A stretch of 64,000 nt of DNA. Origin: Oceanococcus sp. HetDA_MAG_MS8 (GTDB taxonomy: Bacteria; Pseudomonadota; Gammaproteobacteria; Nevskiales; Oceanococcaceae). Each line of letters starts with the position of its first letter. Position 1 is the stretch's first letter. Positions 18,787 to 28,410 of the stretch are shown here, piece by piece. The notes below the pieces were generated by a model, which saw only the letters and a list, made by a program, of their open reading frames with translations, did not search any database and had not been told where the DNA came from. The position numbers and the translations under genes are program-made. The DNA is taken from contig JAHCMK010000002.1 in assembly GCA_019192445.1 (NCBI GenBank), positions 434,001-498,000 of the forward strand. Reading direction: 5' to 3'.

Positions 18787-20097
18787 TTACTCCTGTGAGC
18801 CGCGCTGAGCGGCCGACTCCGCATGCGCATGCAAGCCCTCGCTGCGGGCCATGACGGCGCTGGTCTGCGCCAACTCTGCGGCGCTGGCAGCGTCGCGCAC
18901 CTGTAGCAGGCTACTGCGCTTGAGAAAGTCAGTAACCCCCAAGGGCGAGGCAAAACGGGCGGTGCCGGCCGTGGGCAACACATGGTTAGGCCCGGCGCAA
19001 TAATCCCCAAAGCTTTCCGGACACCATGCGCCCAAGAAAATCGCGCCAGCATGGCGCAGTTTGGGCAGCAGTGCCTCAGGGTCGGCGGTGGCCACCTCCA
19101 GGTGCTCTGGTGCCAGCAGATTAGACAAAGCGCAGGCCGCGTCTAAGTCCGGCACCTGAATCAGCGCGCCACGATCACGAATGGCCGTAGCAATGACTTC
19201 GGCGCGTGGCTGCTGCTCTAGCAAAGCCTGCATGTGCTCGGCCACCGCATCCAAGTAGTTGGAGTCTGGGCACAGCAGCAAGGACTGCGCCTGCTCATCA
19301 TGCTCGGCCTGAGCGAACAAATCCCAGGCCATCCACTCCGCGGGCGCACTGCCATCGGCAATGATTAACACCTCGGAAGGCCCGGCAATCATGTCGATGC
19401 CCACCTTGCCGAAGACTTGGCGCTTGGCCGCCGCCACCCAGGCGTTACCTGGGCCGACAATTTTGTCCACAGCAGGAACCGTATCGGTTCCGTAGGCCAG
19501 CGCAGCCACAGCTTGCGCCCCCCCCACCTGAAATAAGCGGTCGACACCGGCCAGTTCAGCGCAGGCGAGCACCACCGGATTCAAAGCCCCGCTGGGAGCC
19601 GGCGCGGTCATGATGATGTCTTCCACGCCCGCCACTTTGGCTGGGATCACGTTCATCAATACCGACGAGGGGTAACTGGCTTTGCCACCAGGCACGTACA
19701 CGCCCGCTCGGTCGATGGGCGTAAAGCGCTGACCGAAACGATTGCCGGCTTGGTCTTCAATCCAGACATCATCGGGTTTGGTGGCCTGCGCGTAGTTGCG
19801 AATGCGCTGTGCAGCCAGCTCTAGAGCCGCCCGTAGTTCTGGGTCCAAACCCGCAAGCGCCGCCTGCCACTGCGCACGCGGCACTTCCAAACCAGCAGCC
19901 GACTCGGCTTGGGCGCCGTCGAAACGCTGGGCGTAGTCCAATAAGGCCGCGTCGCCACCATCGCGTACGGCCTGAATAATCTCCGCCACACGCGCCATAT
20001 GTGCAGGGTCGGCAACAGGCTCTGTGGCTCGCAAGGCATCTAAAGCTGCACCGAAGTTGGCGTCGGTACTATTCAGGCGGCGAATCCACTCGCTCAT
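18787..20097 (-). CDS. hisD: Histidinol dehydrogenase (HisD)
   Basis: Zn-dependent enzyme catalysing the last two NAD-linked oxidations from histidinol to histidine in the cytoplasm. 436 residues, normal length. Conserved segments: [21 protein letters not shown] without interruption, [36 protein letters not shown] and the GPNHVLPT segment. The start overlaps the hisG stop by four bases, so the two are translationally coupled. Confidence 0.97.
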   Translation of the reverse strand: MSEWIRRLNSTDANFGAALDALRATEPVADPAHMARVAEIIQAVRDGGDAALLDYAQRFDGAQAESAAGLEVPRAQWQAALAGLDPELRAALELAAQRIRNYAQATKPDDVWIEDQAGNRFGQRFTPIDRAGVYVPGGKASYPSSVLMNVIPAKVAGVEDIIMTAPAPSGALNPVVLACAELAGVDRLFQVGGAQAVAALAYGTDTVPAVDKIVGPGNAWVAAAKRQVFGKVGIDMIAGPSEVLIIADGSAPAEWMAWDLFAQAEHDEQAQSLLLCPDSNYLDAVAEHMQALLEQQPRAEVIATAIRDRGALIQVPDLDAACALSNLLAPEHLEVATADPEALLPKLRHAGAIFLGAWCPESFGDYCAGPNHVLPTAGTARFASPLGVTDFLKRSSLLQVRDAASAAELAQTSAVMARSEGLHAHAESAAQRGSQE

Positions 20098-20723
20098 GCG
20101 CGAACCTCTTCCAGCGCTTGAATCAGATTACGAATGGCAGTGCTTTGCTGCTTCAAAGCCGCCTTATTCACGATGAGGCGACTGCTGACCTGGTCGATGT
20201 CTTCAATGGCCTCTAGGCCGTTGGCCTTGAGGGTGTTGCCGGTATCTACCAAGTCCACAATTAAATCGGCCAAGCCCACCAGCGGTGCCAACTCCATAGA
20301 ACCGTAGAGCTTGATGATTTCCACCTGCTGACCACGTTGCGCAAAGTAATCACGGGCTTGCTGCACATATTTGGTGGCGACGCGCCAGCGGCGATTCGCC
20401 GGCGGCGTCCAGCCCACCGGCGCCGCCAAGCAAAGCCGACAGCGGGCAATGTTCAGGTCCAAAGGCTCATACAGCGTTTGGCTGCCAAACTCGCGCAGCA
20501 CATCTTTGCCCGCGATACCCAATTGGGCCGCACCATGCTCCACATAAGTAGGAACATCGCTGGAACGCACGATGAGCAAGCTGTCCACCGGGCCGTCTGC
20601 GGCGATGCGCAGTTCCCGTGTGCGCCCTAAATCTTGGCGTGGGCGAATGCCCACCCGCTCCAATAAGGGGAGGGTGTCTTCGAGGATGCGCCCTTTGGCC
20701 AGGGCCATGGTTAATCCGCTCAT
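20094..20723 (-). CDS. hisG: ATP phosphoribosyltransferase, short form (HisG)
   Basis: First enzyme of histidine synthesis: condenses ATP with PRPP. 209 residues, the short HisG type that lacks the C-terminal regulatory domain and needs HisZ as partner; no hisZ is in this window. Motifs: [23 protein letters not shown], and the PRPP-binding-like [18 protein letters not shown]. It overlaps murA and hisD by four bases each, so histidine genes are cotranslated with a murein gene, an arrangement also known from pseudomonads. Confidence 0.96.
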   Translation of the reverse strand: MSGLTMALAKGRILEDTLPLLERVGIRPRQDLGRTRELRIAADGPVDSLLIVRSSDVPTYVEHGAAQLGIAGKDVLREFGSQTLYEPLDLNIARCRLCLAAPVGWTPPANRRWRVATKYVQQARDYFAQRGQQVEIIKLYGSMELAPLVGLADLIVDLVDTGNTLKANGLEAIEDIDQVSSRLIVNKAALKQQSTAIRNLIQALEEVRA

Positions 20724-21976
20724 TGCACTCGCTTCACAGTGGCGCCTAAGGCCGCCAGTTTGTCCTCAATATGTTCATAGCCACGGTCCAGGTGGTAAAT
20801 CCTGTTCACCGTGGTCACGCCTTCAGCCGCCAAAGCCGCAATGACCAAACTGGCCGAGGCGCGTAAATCCGTGGCCATAACCGGGGCTGCGCCCAGCTGC
20901 GGCTTGCCATGAATCACCGCAGTGTGGTTTTCGATACGGATGTCCGCCTGCATGCGGATGAGCTCCAGCAAATGCTGGAAGCGATTCTCGAACACCGTCT
21001 CGGTGACGGTGCCCACACCCTCTGCCACCGCATTCAAAGCACAAAACTGAGCCTGCATATCGGTAGGAAATGCCGGGTGAGGCGCGGTATGAATGTTGAC
21101 CGCACGAGGCCGACGCCCCTGCATATCTAAGCTGATCCAGTCTGGCCCGGTGGCCAAGGTGGCGCCAGCTTGCATTAATTTCAGCAGAACCGCGTCTAGC
21201 AAATCAGGGCGGGTGTGGGTGATCCGAATCTGCCCTCGACTGAGCGCCGCCGCCGCCAAAAAAGTTCCGGTTTCAATGCGGTCTGGGAGGATGTGATGCG
21301 TTGCACCGTGCAGTTTTGCGACGCCATCCACCACAATCGTCGAGGTTCCATCACCTTGAATGCGTGCGCCCATCTTTCGTAGGCAGTCAGCCAGATCAAC
21401 GATCTCGGGCTCGCGCGCCGCGTTCTCTAAGATGGTTTGGCCTTCGGCCAGGGCCGCGGCCATCAGCACCACTTCAGTGCCGGTCACCGACACCACTTCC
21501 ATCATCACCCGCGCGCCTTTAAGGCGTTTGGCCTTAGCGCGCACATAACCATCTTCAACGGTGATTTCCGCGCCCAGCGCGGCCAGGCCATCCAGGTGCA
21601 CCTGCACCGGGCGGGCACCAATGGCGCAACCACCGGGGAGCGATACCTCTGCCTCTCCATGTTTGGCCAGCAAAGGCCCCAACACCAAAATGGAGGCGCG
21701 CATGGTGCGTACCAGCTCGTAATCGGCGTGGCAGTGGCGTAGCTGGTTCGCCTGCAGGCTCAGCTGCCCTGGTGTGCTGGCATCAACCGCGCAGCCCAAG
21801 TCGGCCAGCAGCCGCGTTAAGGTGCGGACATCTGCCAGATCGGGCACGCGCTCCAGATGCAGCGGCTCATCACTGAGTAAGGCTGCGGCCATCAATGGCA
21901 GCGCGGCATTCTTAGCCCCGGAGGCGGCCACTTCACCCTTGAGGGTGCATGGCCCGGTAATTTGCAGGCGGTCCAT
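20720..21976 (-). CDS. murA: UDP-N-acetylglucosamine 1-carboxyvinyltransferase (MurA)
   Basis: Transfers enolpyruvate from PEP to UDP-GlcNAc, the first committed step of peptidoglycan synthesis. 418 residues. Lys22 in SGAKNAALP and the catalytic, fosfomycin-reactive cysteine in [11 protein letters not shown] (Cys117) are both present. [15 protein letters not shown] near the C-terminus is also typical. It lies between ibaG and hisG, with 5 bases to ibaG and a four-base overlap with hisG. Confidence 0.97.
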   Translation of the reverse strand: MDRLQITGPCTLKGEVAASGAKNAALPLMAAALLSDEPLHLERVPDLADVRTLTRLLADLGCAVDASTPGQLSLQANQLRHCHADYELVRTMRASILVLGPLLAKHGEAEVSLPGGCAIGARPVQVHLDGLAALGAEITVEDGYVRAKAKRLKGARVMMEVVSVTGTEVVLMAAALAEGQTILENAAREPEIVDLADCLRKMGARIQGDGTSTIVVDGVAKLHGATHHILPDRIETGTFLAAAALSRGQIRITHTRPDLLDAVLLKLMQAGATLATGPDWISLDMQGRRPRAVNIHTAPHPAFPTDMQAQFCALNAVAEGVGTVTETVFENRFQHLLELIRMQADIRIENHTAVIHGKPQLGAAPVMATDLRASASLVIAALAAEGVTTVNRIYHLDRGYEHIEDKLAALGATVKRVQ

Positions 21977-21981
21977 GCGGG

Positions 21982-22218
21982 TTAAGCGCTCGCTTCTTCC
22001 GGCGTTAAGGTTTTGAGGGCCAAGGCGTGAATTTCACGCCCCATGCGCGGGCCTAGGGCGGCATAAACCTTGCGGTGGCGTGCCACCGTGTTCAAGCCGC
22101 TGAATTCGGCACAGACAACCACGGCCTCGAAGTGGGCACCGTCGTCACCTTTGACTTGAATTTGAGCTTCGGGAAGGCCGGCTTGAATCCAGCCAGCGAT
22201 GTCTTGAGCTTGAGTCAT
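21982..22218 (-). CDS. ibaG: BolA-family protein IbaG
   Basis: Small BolA/IbaG protein, a partner of monothiol glutaredoxins in iron-sulfur handling and linked to envelope stress. 78 residues, complete for the family. The helix-turn-helix-like BolA core is visible ([22 protein letters not shown], then [29 protein letters not shown]), including the conserved His in the C-terminal part. Immediately upstream of murA, as in many gammaproteobacteria. Confidence 0.93.
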   Translation of the reverse strand: MTQAQDIAGWIQAGLPEAQIQVKGDDGAHFEAVVVCAEFSGLNTVARHRKVYAALGPRMGREIHALALKTLTPEEASA

Positions 22219-22244
22219 GGGGGATTACCTCAGGTTCGCTGAAA

Positions 22245-23006
22245 TTAAGGGCGCAGACGAGTACCGCGCGCGAGCAGGCTGAGTGCCAGCGTCGACAACG
22301 CCACTAGCAGCCCTCCCACGACGGCCAAACTGCGCCATGCACTGGCGTCCGACACGCCAAAAAAGCCGTGGCGCAGCCCGTCGATCATGTAAAAAACCGG
22401 ATTGTACAGGGAGGCCTGGGCCCAAAAGTCGGGCAGGCTGTTAATGGAATAGAACACGCCCGACAAAAACGACAAGGGCATGATCAAATAATTCTGAAAG
22501 GCCGCCATGTGCTCGAACTTCTCGGCAAAAATTCCTGCAATCAGCCCGGTCACTGCCAAACAGCCCGCCGAAAGCACCACCATGGTGATGGCCAGCAGGG
22601 CATTGTTGAGGGGGAGCGGCACAAAGAACCAGCCCACGATGTACAAGCACAGGCCCACCAGTAACGCTCTGGCCACAGCCGCCAGCACGTAGGCGGCAAA
22701 AATTTCCACCGTGGACAGCGGCGGCAACAAAATAAAGACCAAGTTACCGTTGATTTTGGATTGGGTCAGGCTGGACGCGCTGTTGGCAAAGGCATTTTGC
22801 ATGGCGCTCATCATGATTAGCCCCGGCACCAAAAAGGCGGTGTAACTCACACCGTCATAGACCTGCACCCGGTCGGCGAGCACCTGCTGAAACACCAGTA
22901 AATACAGCAGCGAGGTAATCACCGGTGAGGTCACCGTCTGGCCTGCCACCTTCATAAAGCGGCGGACTTCCTTAGCCAGTAGTGTTCTAAAGCCTAGGGT
23001 GTTCAT
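22245..23006 (-). CDS. yadH: ABC-2 type transporter permease, YadH-like
   Basis: Inner-membrane permease of an ABC-2 exporter; substrate unknown. 253 residues with about six transmembrane segments and the ABC-2 pattern FLVPGLIMMSAMQNAFANSAS and LIMPLSFLSGVFYS. It overlaps the ATPase gene by four bases, forming a two-gene exporter. In Pseudomonas-type genomes the same place upstream of ibaG-murA is held by mla (ttg2) lipid transport genes; this pair belongs to a different ABC class. Confidence 0.87.
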   Translation of the reverse strand: MNTLGFRTLLAKEVRRFMKVAGQTVTSPVITSLLYLLVFQQVLADRVQVYDGVSYTAFLVPGLIMMSAMQNAFANSASSLTQSKINGNLVFILLPPLSTVEIFAAYVLAAVARALLVGLCLYIVGWFFVPLPLNNALLAITMVVLSAGCLAVTGLIAGIFAEKFEHMAAFQNYLIMPLSFLSGVFYSINSLPDFWAQASLYNPVFYMIDGLRHGFFGVSDASAWRSLAVVGGLLVALSTLALSLLARGTRLRP

Positions 23007-23917
23007 GCGCGCTTCTCCCGGCTGGTCAGCTCTACAAACACATCTTCTAGGCGGGCATCACGCGTGCGCACATCACGGATACCTCCAGCTTGGGTATTTA
23101 AAGTGTCGAGCACGGCGCCCATATCATCGCGGTTTTTGTCCAAACGCAGCTCCCACTCCCCATCAGTACCAGCCACCAGCAAGGGCTTGAGCGACTCGGG
23201 CAGCTCAGCCGCGGCGGTTTGCACATGTAAGAAGCGATAGGGATGGCGGGCGAGCAACTCCTGGGTGGATTCGCGCACCTGCACTTGGCCACGATCCAAA
23301 ATGGCAATGTTGCGGCACAGTCCTTCGGCTTCTTCCAAGTAGTGTGTGGTGAGCACAATGGTGTGGCCTTCGCTGTGCAAACGCTGCGTGAACTCCCACA
23401 ACGTGCGGCGGAGTTCAACATCAACACCGGCCGTGGGCTCATCCAAGATCACCACCGGGGGCCGATGCACCAAGGCCTGGGCGATGAGCACCCGGCGCTT
23501 CATACCACCCGACAATGCGCGCATGGTGGAGTCGCGCTTATCGTCTAAATCTAGGGCGCGAATGAGTTCGTCGATCCACCCCCAGCTCTCTTTGCCACAG
23601 CCAAAATACCCGGCCTGTATGCGCAGCATGTTCTGCACAGTGAAGAAGGGGTCATACACCAGCTCTTGGGGCACCACCCCCAAGTTGCGTCGCGCTTGGC
23701 GATACTCGGCCACGGTGTCATAACCCATCACCGCAACTTGTCCACTGCTCTTGCGTAGCAGACCTGCGATAATTCCAATGAGGGTTGATTTACCGGCGCC
23801 GTTGGGCCCTAGCAAGCCAAAAAAATCACCTTGCGCGATATCGAGGCTGACATCTTGAAGGGCTTGCAAGTCGCCATAGGACTTGCTCACGTTGCGTATT
23901 GCGAGTGCGGCGGTCAT
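23003..23917 (-). CDS. yadG: ABC transporter ATP-binding protein, YadG-like
   Basis: ATPase of the exporter encoded with the YadH-like permease. About 304 residues. Walker A GPNGAGKST, the Q-loop VPQE, signature LSGGMKRR, Walker B VVILDEPTAGVD and the H-loop TTHYLEEAE are all present. The frame is open to an ATG at 23962, which has AGGG ahead of it; the ATG at 23917 (MTAALAIRNVSKSYGDL) matches where homologues begin and is preferred. Divergent from yrbG across about 180-230 bases. Confidence 0.92.
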   Translation of the reverse strand: MTAALAIRNVSKSYGDLQALQDVSLDIAQGDFFGLLGPNGAGKSTLIGIIAGLLRKSSGQVAVMGYDTVAEYRQARRNLGVVPQELVYDPFFTVQNMLRIQAGYFGCGKESWGWIDELIRALDLDDKRDSTMRALSGGMKRRVLIAQALVHRPPVVILDEPTAGVDVELRRTLWEFTQRLHSEGHTIVLTTHYLEEAEGLCRNIAILDRGQVQVRESTQELLARHPYRFLHVQTAAAELPESLKPLLVAGTDGEWELRLDKNRDDMGAVLDTLNTQAGGIRDVRTRDARLEDVFVELTSREKRA

Positions 23918-24144
23918 TCCGGACGATCGTGCAAAGCCCGTCAGTATACCTGCCACATTCATTTACCCTGGCCCTAGCAATCCTTGAGTCACCGTCCCCA
24001 CCACCACAGTGCTGCGTTTTCGCGCCCCCGCAAAGCTCAACATTGCCAGCTAGGCGGCTTCGCCGCGGAGCGGTTTGACCCAGCGCAGTAATGGCCTCAG
24101 CCGGCGCCACGCCAAAACGATGAACCAAGGATGATGGACTAAGC

Positions 24145-25092
24145 ATGCTATTCGACATCTTGTTACTCGTTGCTGGCCTGGCCCTGCTGACGTGGTCGGC
24201 CGACCGGTTTATCGCAGCAGCCGCCAGCTTGGTGCGGCACTGGGGCGTGAGTCCCATGCTGGTGGGCGTATTCGTCTTGGGCGTAGGCACCTCTGCGCCA
24301 GAGATTGCGGTATCTATCAATGCCAGCCTGCGCGGCGTTCCCGATATTGCCTTGGGCAATGCCTTGGGCTCCAACATCACCAACATTGGCTTGGTGCTCG
24401 CTATTTGCGCCCTGGTCCGCCCCCTGCCGGTGTTATCCACAGCCCTGCGCGGCGAGTTCCCCGCTGTATTGGGGGTAGGCCTGTTAGTGCTTGCCATCGT
24501 TTGGGATGGCCAATTTGTCCGCTGGGAAGGCCTAGGCCTGCTCGGCCTGTTTTTGCTGGTCATGGGCTGGCTGGCTTGGCGCAGCTTGCGCGGCCCTGCC
24601 GATGATCCTTTGCTGGCCGAAATTCAAGCGCATAGCGAGCCCGAAATGGCGCTGCGCCCAGCCCTACTCTGGCTGCTCGTGGGGCTGATTGGCTTGCCAT
24701 TGTCGGCCGATATATTCGTGCAGGGCGCCAGCGGCATTGCCCGCAGCCTGGGTGTGAGCGAGCTGGTCATTGGGCTCACCATCGTGGCTTTTGGCACCAG
24801 CCTGCCGGAACTCGCAGCCTCCTTAGGCAGCGCGCTCCGCGGCGAAACAGAAATGGCCTTGGGCAACATTTTAGGCTCCAACCTGTTTAATGCCCTGATT
24901 GTGTTTGGCGTTCCTGGAGCCCTAGCGCCCGGCGCCGTCGATGCTGCGCTACTCACGCGGGATGTGCCCCTGATGTTGGCGCTCACCGTGTTTTTGTATG
25001 CCGTCTCCATCTGGCGCAAGCAGGTCGGCCGTGTGAGCGGAGCGCTGATGTTAAGCAGCTTCGCGGGCTACCTTTTTATACTGGCCACTTAA
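24145..25092 (+). CDS. yrbG: Sodium/calcium exchanger family protein, YrbG-like
   Basis: Inner-membrane antiporter of the CaCA superfamily. 315 residues, about ten transmembrane helices in two inverted halves. The alpha repeats are clear: GVGTSAPEIAVSINA with ALGNALGSNITNIG in the first half, and AFGTSLPELAASLGSAL with ALGNILGSNLFNAL in the second. The ion specificity is inferred from family. It precedes kdsD by 19 bases, as yrbG does in many gammaproteobacteria. Confidence 0.92.
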   Translation: MLFDILLLVAGLALLTWSADRFIAAAASLVRHWGVSPMLVGVFVLGVGTSAPEIAVSINASLRGVPDIALGNALGSNITNIGLVLAICALVRPLPVLSTALRGEFPAVLGVGLLVLAIVWDGQFVRWEGLGLLGLFLLVMGWLAWRSLRGPADDPLLAEIQAHSEPEMALRPALLWLLVGLIGLPLSADIFVQGASGIARSLGVSELVIGLTIVAFGTSLPELAASLGSALRGETEMALGNILGSNLFNALIVFGVPGALAPGAVDAALLTRDVPLMLALTVFLYAVSIWRKQVGRVSGALMLSSFAGYLFILAT

Positions 25093-25111
25093 ACGCAGCA
25101 CCCCAAAGCAC

Positions 25112-26083
25112 ATGACAGACGCCACCTTACTGGCGATGGGCCGCGCGGTCCTCGACACCGAAGCTCAGGCCTTGCTGGATCTGAAGCAGCGTATTGATGC
25201 GCCTTTTGTGCAGGCCTGCCAGATTCTGCTGGGGTGCGAAGGCCGCATTGTTGTCACCGGCATGGGCAAATCCGGGCATATCGGCGGCAAGATCGCTGCC
25301 ACCCTGGCAAGTACGGGCAGCCCCGCCTTCTTCGTTCACCCCGGCGAAGCCAGCCATGGCGATCTGGGCATGATTACCCGCCAAGACGTCATCATCGCGC
25401 TGTCGTATTCGGGCGAAACCGCCGAGCTGGCCACGCTACTGCCGATTATCAAACGCCAAGGCGTACCGCTGGTTGCGCTCACGGGCCGCCCAGAGTCCAC
25501 GCTGGCCCAAGCCGCAGATGTGCATCTGGATGTGAGCGTAGCCAAAGAGGCCTGCCCCTTGAACCTGGCACCCACCGCCAGCTCCACCGCCACCTTGGCC
25601 ATGGGCGATGCTCTGGCGGTGGCCATGCTGGATGCGCGCGGGTTTACCGCCGAAGACTTTGCCCGCTCGCACCCAGGCGGCAGCTTGGGTCGGCGGCTGC
25701 TGGTGCATGTGAATGACATTATGCGCAGCGGCGACAAACTCCCGCAGGTCGGTCCCGAAACGCGCCTATCGGAAGCCTTGTTGGAGATCACGTCCAAAGG
25801 CATGGGCATGACCGCCGTGGTCACCGACGGCGGCATCATCGCCGGCATCTACACCGATGGTGACCTGCGCCGGAGTTTTGAAGCGGGGGTGGATGTGCAC
25901 AGCACTCTGGTCCGCGAGGTGATGTCACCGCGACCGCAAACCATTAGCTCGCAGGCGCTGGCTGCTGAGGCGCTGAGCATCATGCAAGAGCGCAAAATTA
26001 ACGCTCTCTTGGTCTCTGATGATGGCAACCAGCTCAGCGGCGCACTCAACATGCATGACCTGCTCATGGCCGGGGTGGTATGA
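25112..26083 (+). CDS. kdsD: D-arabinose 5-phosphate isomerase KdsD
   Basis: Converts ribulose 5-phosphate to arabinose 5-phosphate, the first step toward Kdo for LPS. 323 residues: an N-terminal SIS sugar-isomerase domain (TGMGKSGHIGGKIAATLAS; HPGEASHGDLGM; ALSYSGET) and two C-terminal CBS domains (about 205-320). The start ATG lies shortly after yrbG; the stop overlaps kdsC by four bases. Confidence 0.96.
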   Translation: MTDATLLAMGRAVLDTEAQALLDLKQRIDAPFVQACQILLGCEGRIVVTGMGKSGHIGGKIAATLASTGSPAFFVHPGEASHGDLGMITRQDVIIALSYSGETAELATLLPIIKRQGVPLVALTGRPESTLAQAADVHLDVSVAKEACPLNLAPTASSTATLAMGDALAVAMLDARGFTAEDFARSHPGGSLGRRLLVHVNDIMRSGDKLPQVGPETRLSEALLEITSKGMGMTAVVTDGGIIAGIYTDGDLRRSFEAGVDVHSTLVREVMSPRPQTISSQALAAEALSIMQERKINALLVSDDGNQLSGALNMHDLLMAGVV

Positions 26084-26550
26084 GCAAGATTCGCCTACTC
26101 GTATTGGATGTGGATGGCGTGCTCACTGACGGCAAGCTCTACCACGGCCCAGATGGTCAGGAATGGCGCAGCACTCATGTGCGCGACGGCCTGGGCCTAA
26201 AAAAGCTGCGTCAACATGGCATTCAACCCATGGTGATTAGTGGCCGCGGCCCCGGCGGGCTAGACGCCAGGCTGGAAAACTTAGGCGTAGAGCCCCGTTA
26301 CTGGGGCGAAGATGACAAATGGCCGGTGCTGAAGGCCTATTTGGACGACTGCGGCATCGCCCCTGCAGAAGTAGCCATGATGGGCGATGACGAGCCCGAC
26401 CTAGCCCTGATGCACAAGGTTGGAATGGCGCTTGCGCCGGCAGATGCGCTGCCTGCCGTACGCGCCTATGCCCATTTCGTCAGCCCTAGTCATGGTGGTC
26501 AGGGCGCTGTACGCGAGGCCATAGAGTGGCTGCTGGAGCAACAACCATGA
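26080..26550 (+). CDS. kdsC: 3-deoxy-D-manno-octulosonate 8-phosphate phosphatase KdsC
   Basis: HAD-family phosphatase releasing Kdo from Kdo 8-phosphate. 156 residues, the short cap-less C0 type. Motif I LDVDGVLTDG near residue 9, motif II VISGRG, and motif III/IV MMGDDEPDLALM. Encoded between kdsD and lptC with four-base ATGA overlaps on both sides, so LPS sugar synthesis and LPS transport are translated together. Confidence 0.96.
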   Translation: MSKIRLLVLDVDGVLTDGKLYHGPDGQEWRSTHVRDGLGLKKLRQHGIQPMVISGRGPGGLDARLENLGVEPRYWGEDDKWPVLKAYLDDCGIAPAEVAMMGDDEPDLALMHKVGMALAPADALPAVRAYAHFVSPSHGGQGAVREAIEWLLEQQP

Positions 26551-27113
26551 GCCGCCTGTTGGAATGGCGCAACGTGCTGGTGCTGGGCTTGGCTGTGGCC
26601 ATCCTGATCACCATTAGCGTGGTGCGTCAGAGCTGGCAGCCACGTCCGGCAACGCCGGTCACCCCGCTGAGTGATACTGGGCGCCAGGTGGATTCCTTTT
26701 TGCAGCAAACGCAAATTCGCAGCTTCGACGCCGAAGGCGAGCTCATCCAGGCCATGGAGGCGGATGAGGTCACCCATTACAGCGACAACTCCTGGCGCTT
26801 GAAAACAGTGCGCCTCACCCGTCTGCCCGGACCCTGGACCCTGCGCGCTAATGAGGGTTATGCCCCGCCGGGGCTGGGCGAACTGGAACTGCGTGGCGAG
26901 GTGGTGGTCAACACCGTTATCGATTTGGAAACTCCGGCCACCCTGTTCACTGATGCCATGCGTGTTCACCTCGATCAGCGTTGGCTGGAATCTTTAGCCC
27001 CGGTGCGGGTGGAATCAGCGCGCGCCGCAGCCCAAGCCGACCTGCTCAAGGCCAGCCTGGAAAGCGCCGATATAGAGCTGGAAGGCAATGTGCAGGTGCG
27101 CCATGAGCCCTAG
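26547..27113 (+). CDS. lptC: LPS export protein LptC
   Basis: Bitopic inner-membrane protein that takes LPS from the LptBFG transporter and passes it to LptA. 188 residues from the ATG at 26547: one N-terminal membrane helix (about 8-24) followed by a periplasmic beta-jellyroll domain with the DSFLQQTQIRSFDAEGELIQAM-type start broken by no stops. It overlaps kdsC by four bases and lptA by 11. Conservation in this family is low, so the call leans on length, topology and position. Confidence 0.92.
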   Translation: MSRLLEWRNVLVLGLAVAILITISVVRQSWQPRPATPVTPLSDTGRQVDSFLQQTQIRSFDAEGELIQAMEADEVTHYSDNSWRLKTVRLTRLPGPWTLRANEGYAPPGLGELELRGEVVVNTVIDLETPATLFTDAMRVHLDQRWLESLAPVRVESARAAAQADLLKASLESADIELEGNVQVRHEP

Positions 27114-27636
27114 TCTACGTGCCACCATAACGGGGCTGATGCTACTGGCAGCCAGCCTGGGTAGCACCGCCGTAGTGGCTCAGGATCGCCCGGCATTCCT
27201 GGACCCCAACCTAGCCATCTCCGTCGAGGCCGACAGCGCTGAACTGTCTCAAGAGCGCAATGTATCGGTCTACAGGGGCAATGTGCGGCTAGAGCGCGGC
27301 CCGCTGGTGTTAACCGGCGACCGCCTGGTGATTAACCGCGACCCCGAGACCAACCGCATTCGCGCCACACTCAGTGGCAGCCCTGCGCGCGCCGACTACC
27401 AAGACCCGAATGCCGAGGGCCAACCCGTCGTGGCGACCGCGAGGCGCATTGCCTATGTCACCGGCCAGGAGCTGCTAGAGCTGGAGGGCGCTGCCCAAAT
27501 TCAACGGGGAGAAGATTCGCTCAAGGGCGAGTCCGTACGCTACGAAATACCGCTGGCCCGTATTCAGGCCGAAGGCGATGCCGACGACCGCGTGCGGATT
27601 ACCATTCAGGCCCCCAACGACACCCCCACCCCATGA
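27103..27636 (+). CDS. lptA: Periplasmic LPS transport protein LptA
   Basis: Periplasmic bridge protein carrying LPS from LptC to the outer-membrane LptD/E. 177 residues from the ATG at 27103, with a signal peptide ending near STAVVAQ. The OstA-like domain is recognisable: [36 protein letters not shown] and [19 protein letters not shown]. Overlaps lptC by 11 bases and lptB by four. Confidence 0.94.
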   Translation: MSPSLRATITGLMLLAASLGSTAVVAQDRPAFLDPNLAISVEADSAELSQERNVSVYRGNVRLERGPLVLTGDRLVINRDPETNRIRATLSGSPARADYQDPNAEGQPVVATARRIAYVTGQELLELEGAAQIQRGEDSLKGESVRYEIPLARIQAEGDADDRVRITIQAPNDTPTP

Positions 27637-28355
27637 AACTGCGCGCGCATGATTTGCGGAAAACCTACAAGGGACGCACGGTTGTCAACGGCGTCAGCCT
27701 GGAACTGGAGGCCGGAGAAACCGTTGGCCTGCTAGGGCCCAATGGGGCCGGCAAAACCACCAGCTTTTATATGATTGTAGGCTTGGTGGCTGCCGATGAA
27801 GGTGAGATTACCTTGGGTGAGCACACCATCACCGAGCTGCCACTGTATGCGCGGGCGCGCATGGGCGTGGGCTACTTACCGCAGGAAGCCTCGATCTTTC
27901 GCAAGCTCACCGTAGCGCAGAATATCCAGGCCATCTTAGAGCTGCGCAAAGACCTCAGCCGCAAAGACATGTTGGCCGAGCTTGAGAGCCTGCTGGAAGA
28001 ACTCCACATCACGCATATCCGCGATACCGTGGGTATGGCCTTGTCCGGCGGTGAACGACGCCGCGCTGAAATTGCCCGCGCGCTAGCGGCCAAGCCGCAG
28101 TTCATCTTGCTAGATGAACCCTTTGCAGGCGTAGACCCCATTGCCGTTGGCGATATTCAGCAAATCGTCGCCCATTTGCGCCAACGCGGAATTGGGGTGC
28201 TGATTACCGACCACAACGTGCGCGAAACCCTGGGCATTTGCTCCCGCGCCTATATTTTGAGCGAAGGCCGGGTGATTGCCGAAGGCCAGCCCCAAGCCAT
28301 TTTGGATAATGCCGAAGTGCGCCGGGTGTATTTGGGCGAAGACTTCCGCATGTAA
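27633..28355 (+). CDS. lptB: LPS export ABC transporter ATP-binding protein LptB
   Basis: ATPase that powers LPS extraction from the inner membrane with LptF/LptG (not encoded here). 240 residues. Walker [10 protein letters not shown], signature LSGGERRR, Walker [14 protein letters not shown] and switch histidine in [11 protein letters not shown]. It is the last gene of the yrbG-lptB run. The usual gammaproteobacterial follower rpoN is absent: gpsA lies 55 bases away on the opposite strand. Confidence 0.97.
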   Translation: MKLRAHDLRKTYKGRTVVNGVSLELEAGETVGLLGPNGAGKTTSFYMIVGLVAADEGEITLGEHTITELPLYARARMGVGYLPQEASIFRKLTVAQNIQAILELRKDLSRKDMLAELESLLEELHITHIRDTVGMALSGGERRRAEIARALAAKPQFILLDEPFAGVDPIAVGDIQQIVAHLRQRGIGVLITDHNVRETLGICSRAYILSEGRVIAEGQPQAILDNAEVRRVYLGEDFRM

Positions 28356-28410
28356 GGCCCACGCTGCGAGCCGCTGCGCGCCCGGAGCCTGCACCCCAAG
28401 CCCTAGAGAA

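Noticed and set aside
23826-24563. 245-codon minus frame across the yadG-yrbG gap
   Set aside because: Ser/Thr/Pro/Arg-rich antisense of yrbG; yrbG itself shows both exchanger repeats.
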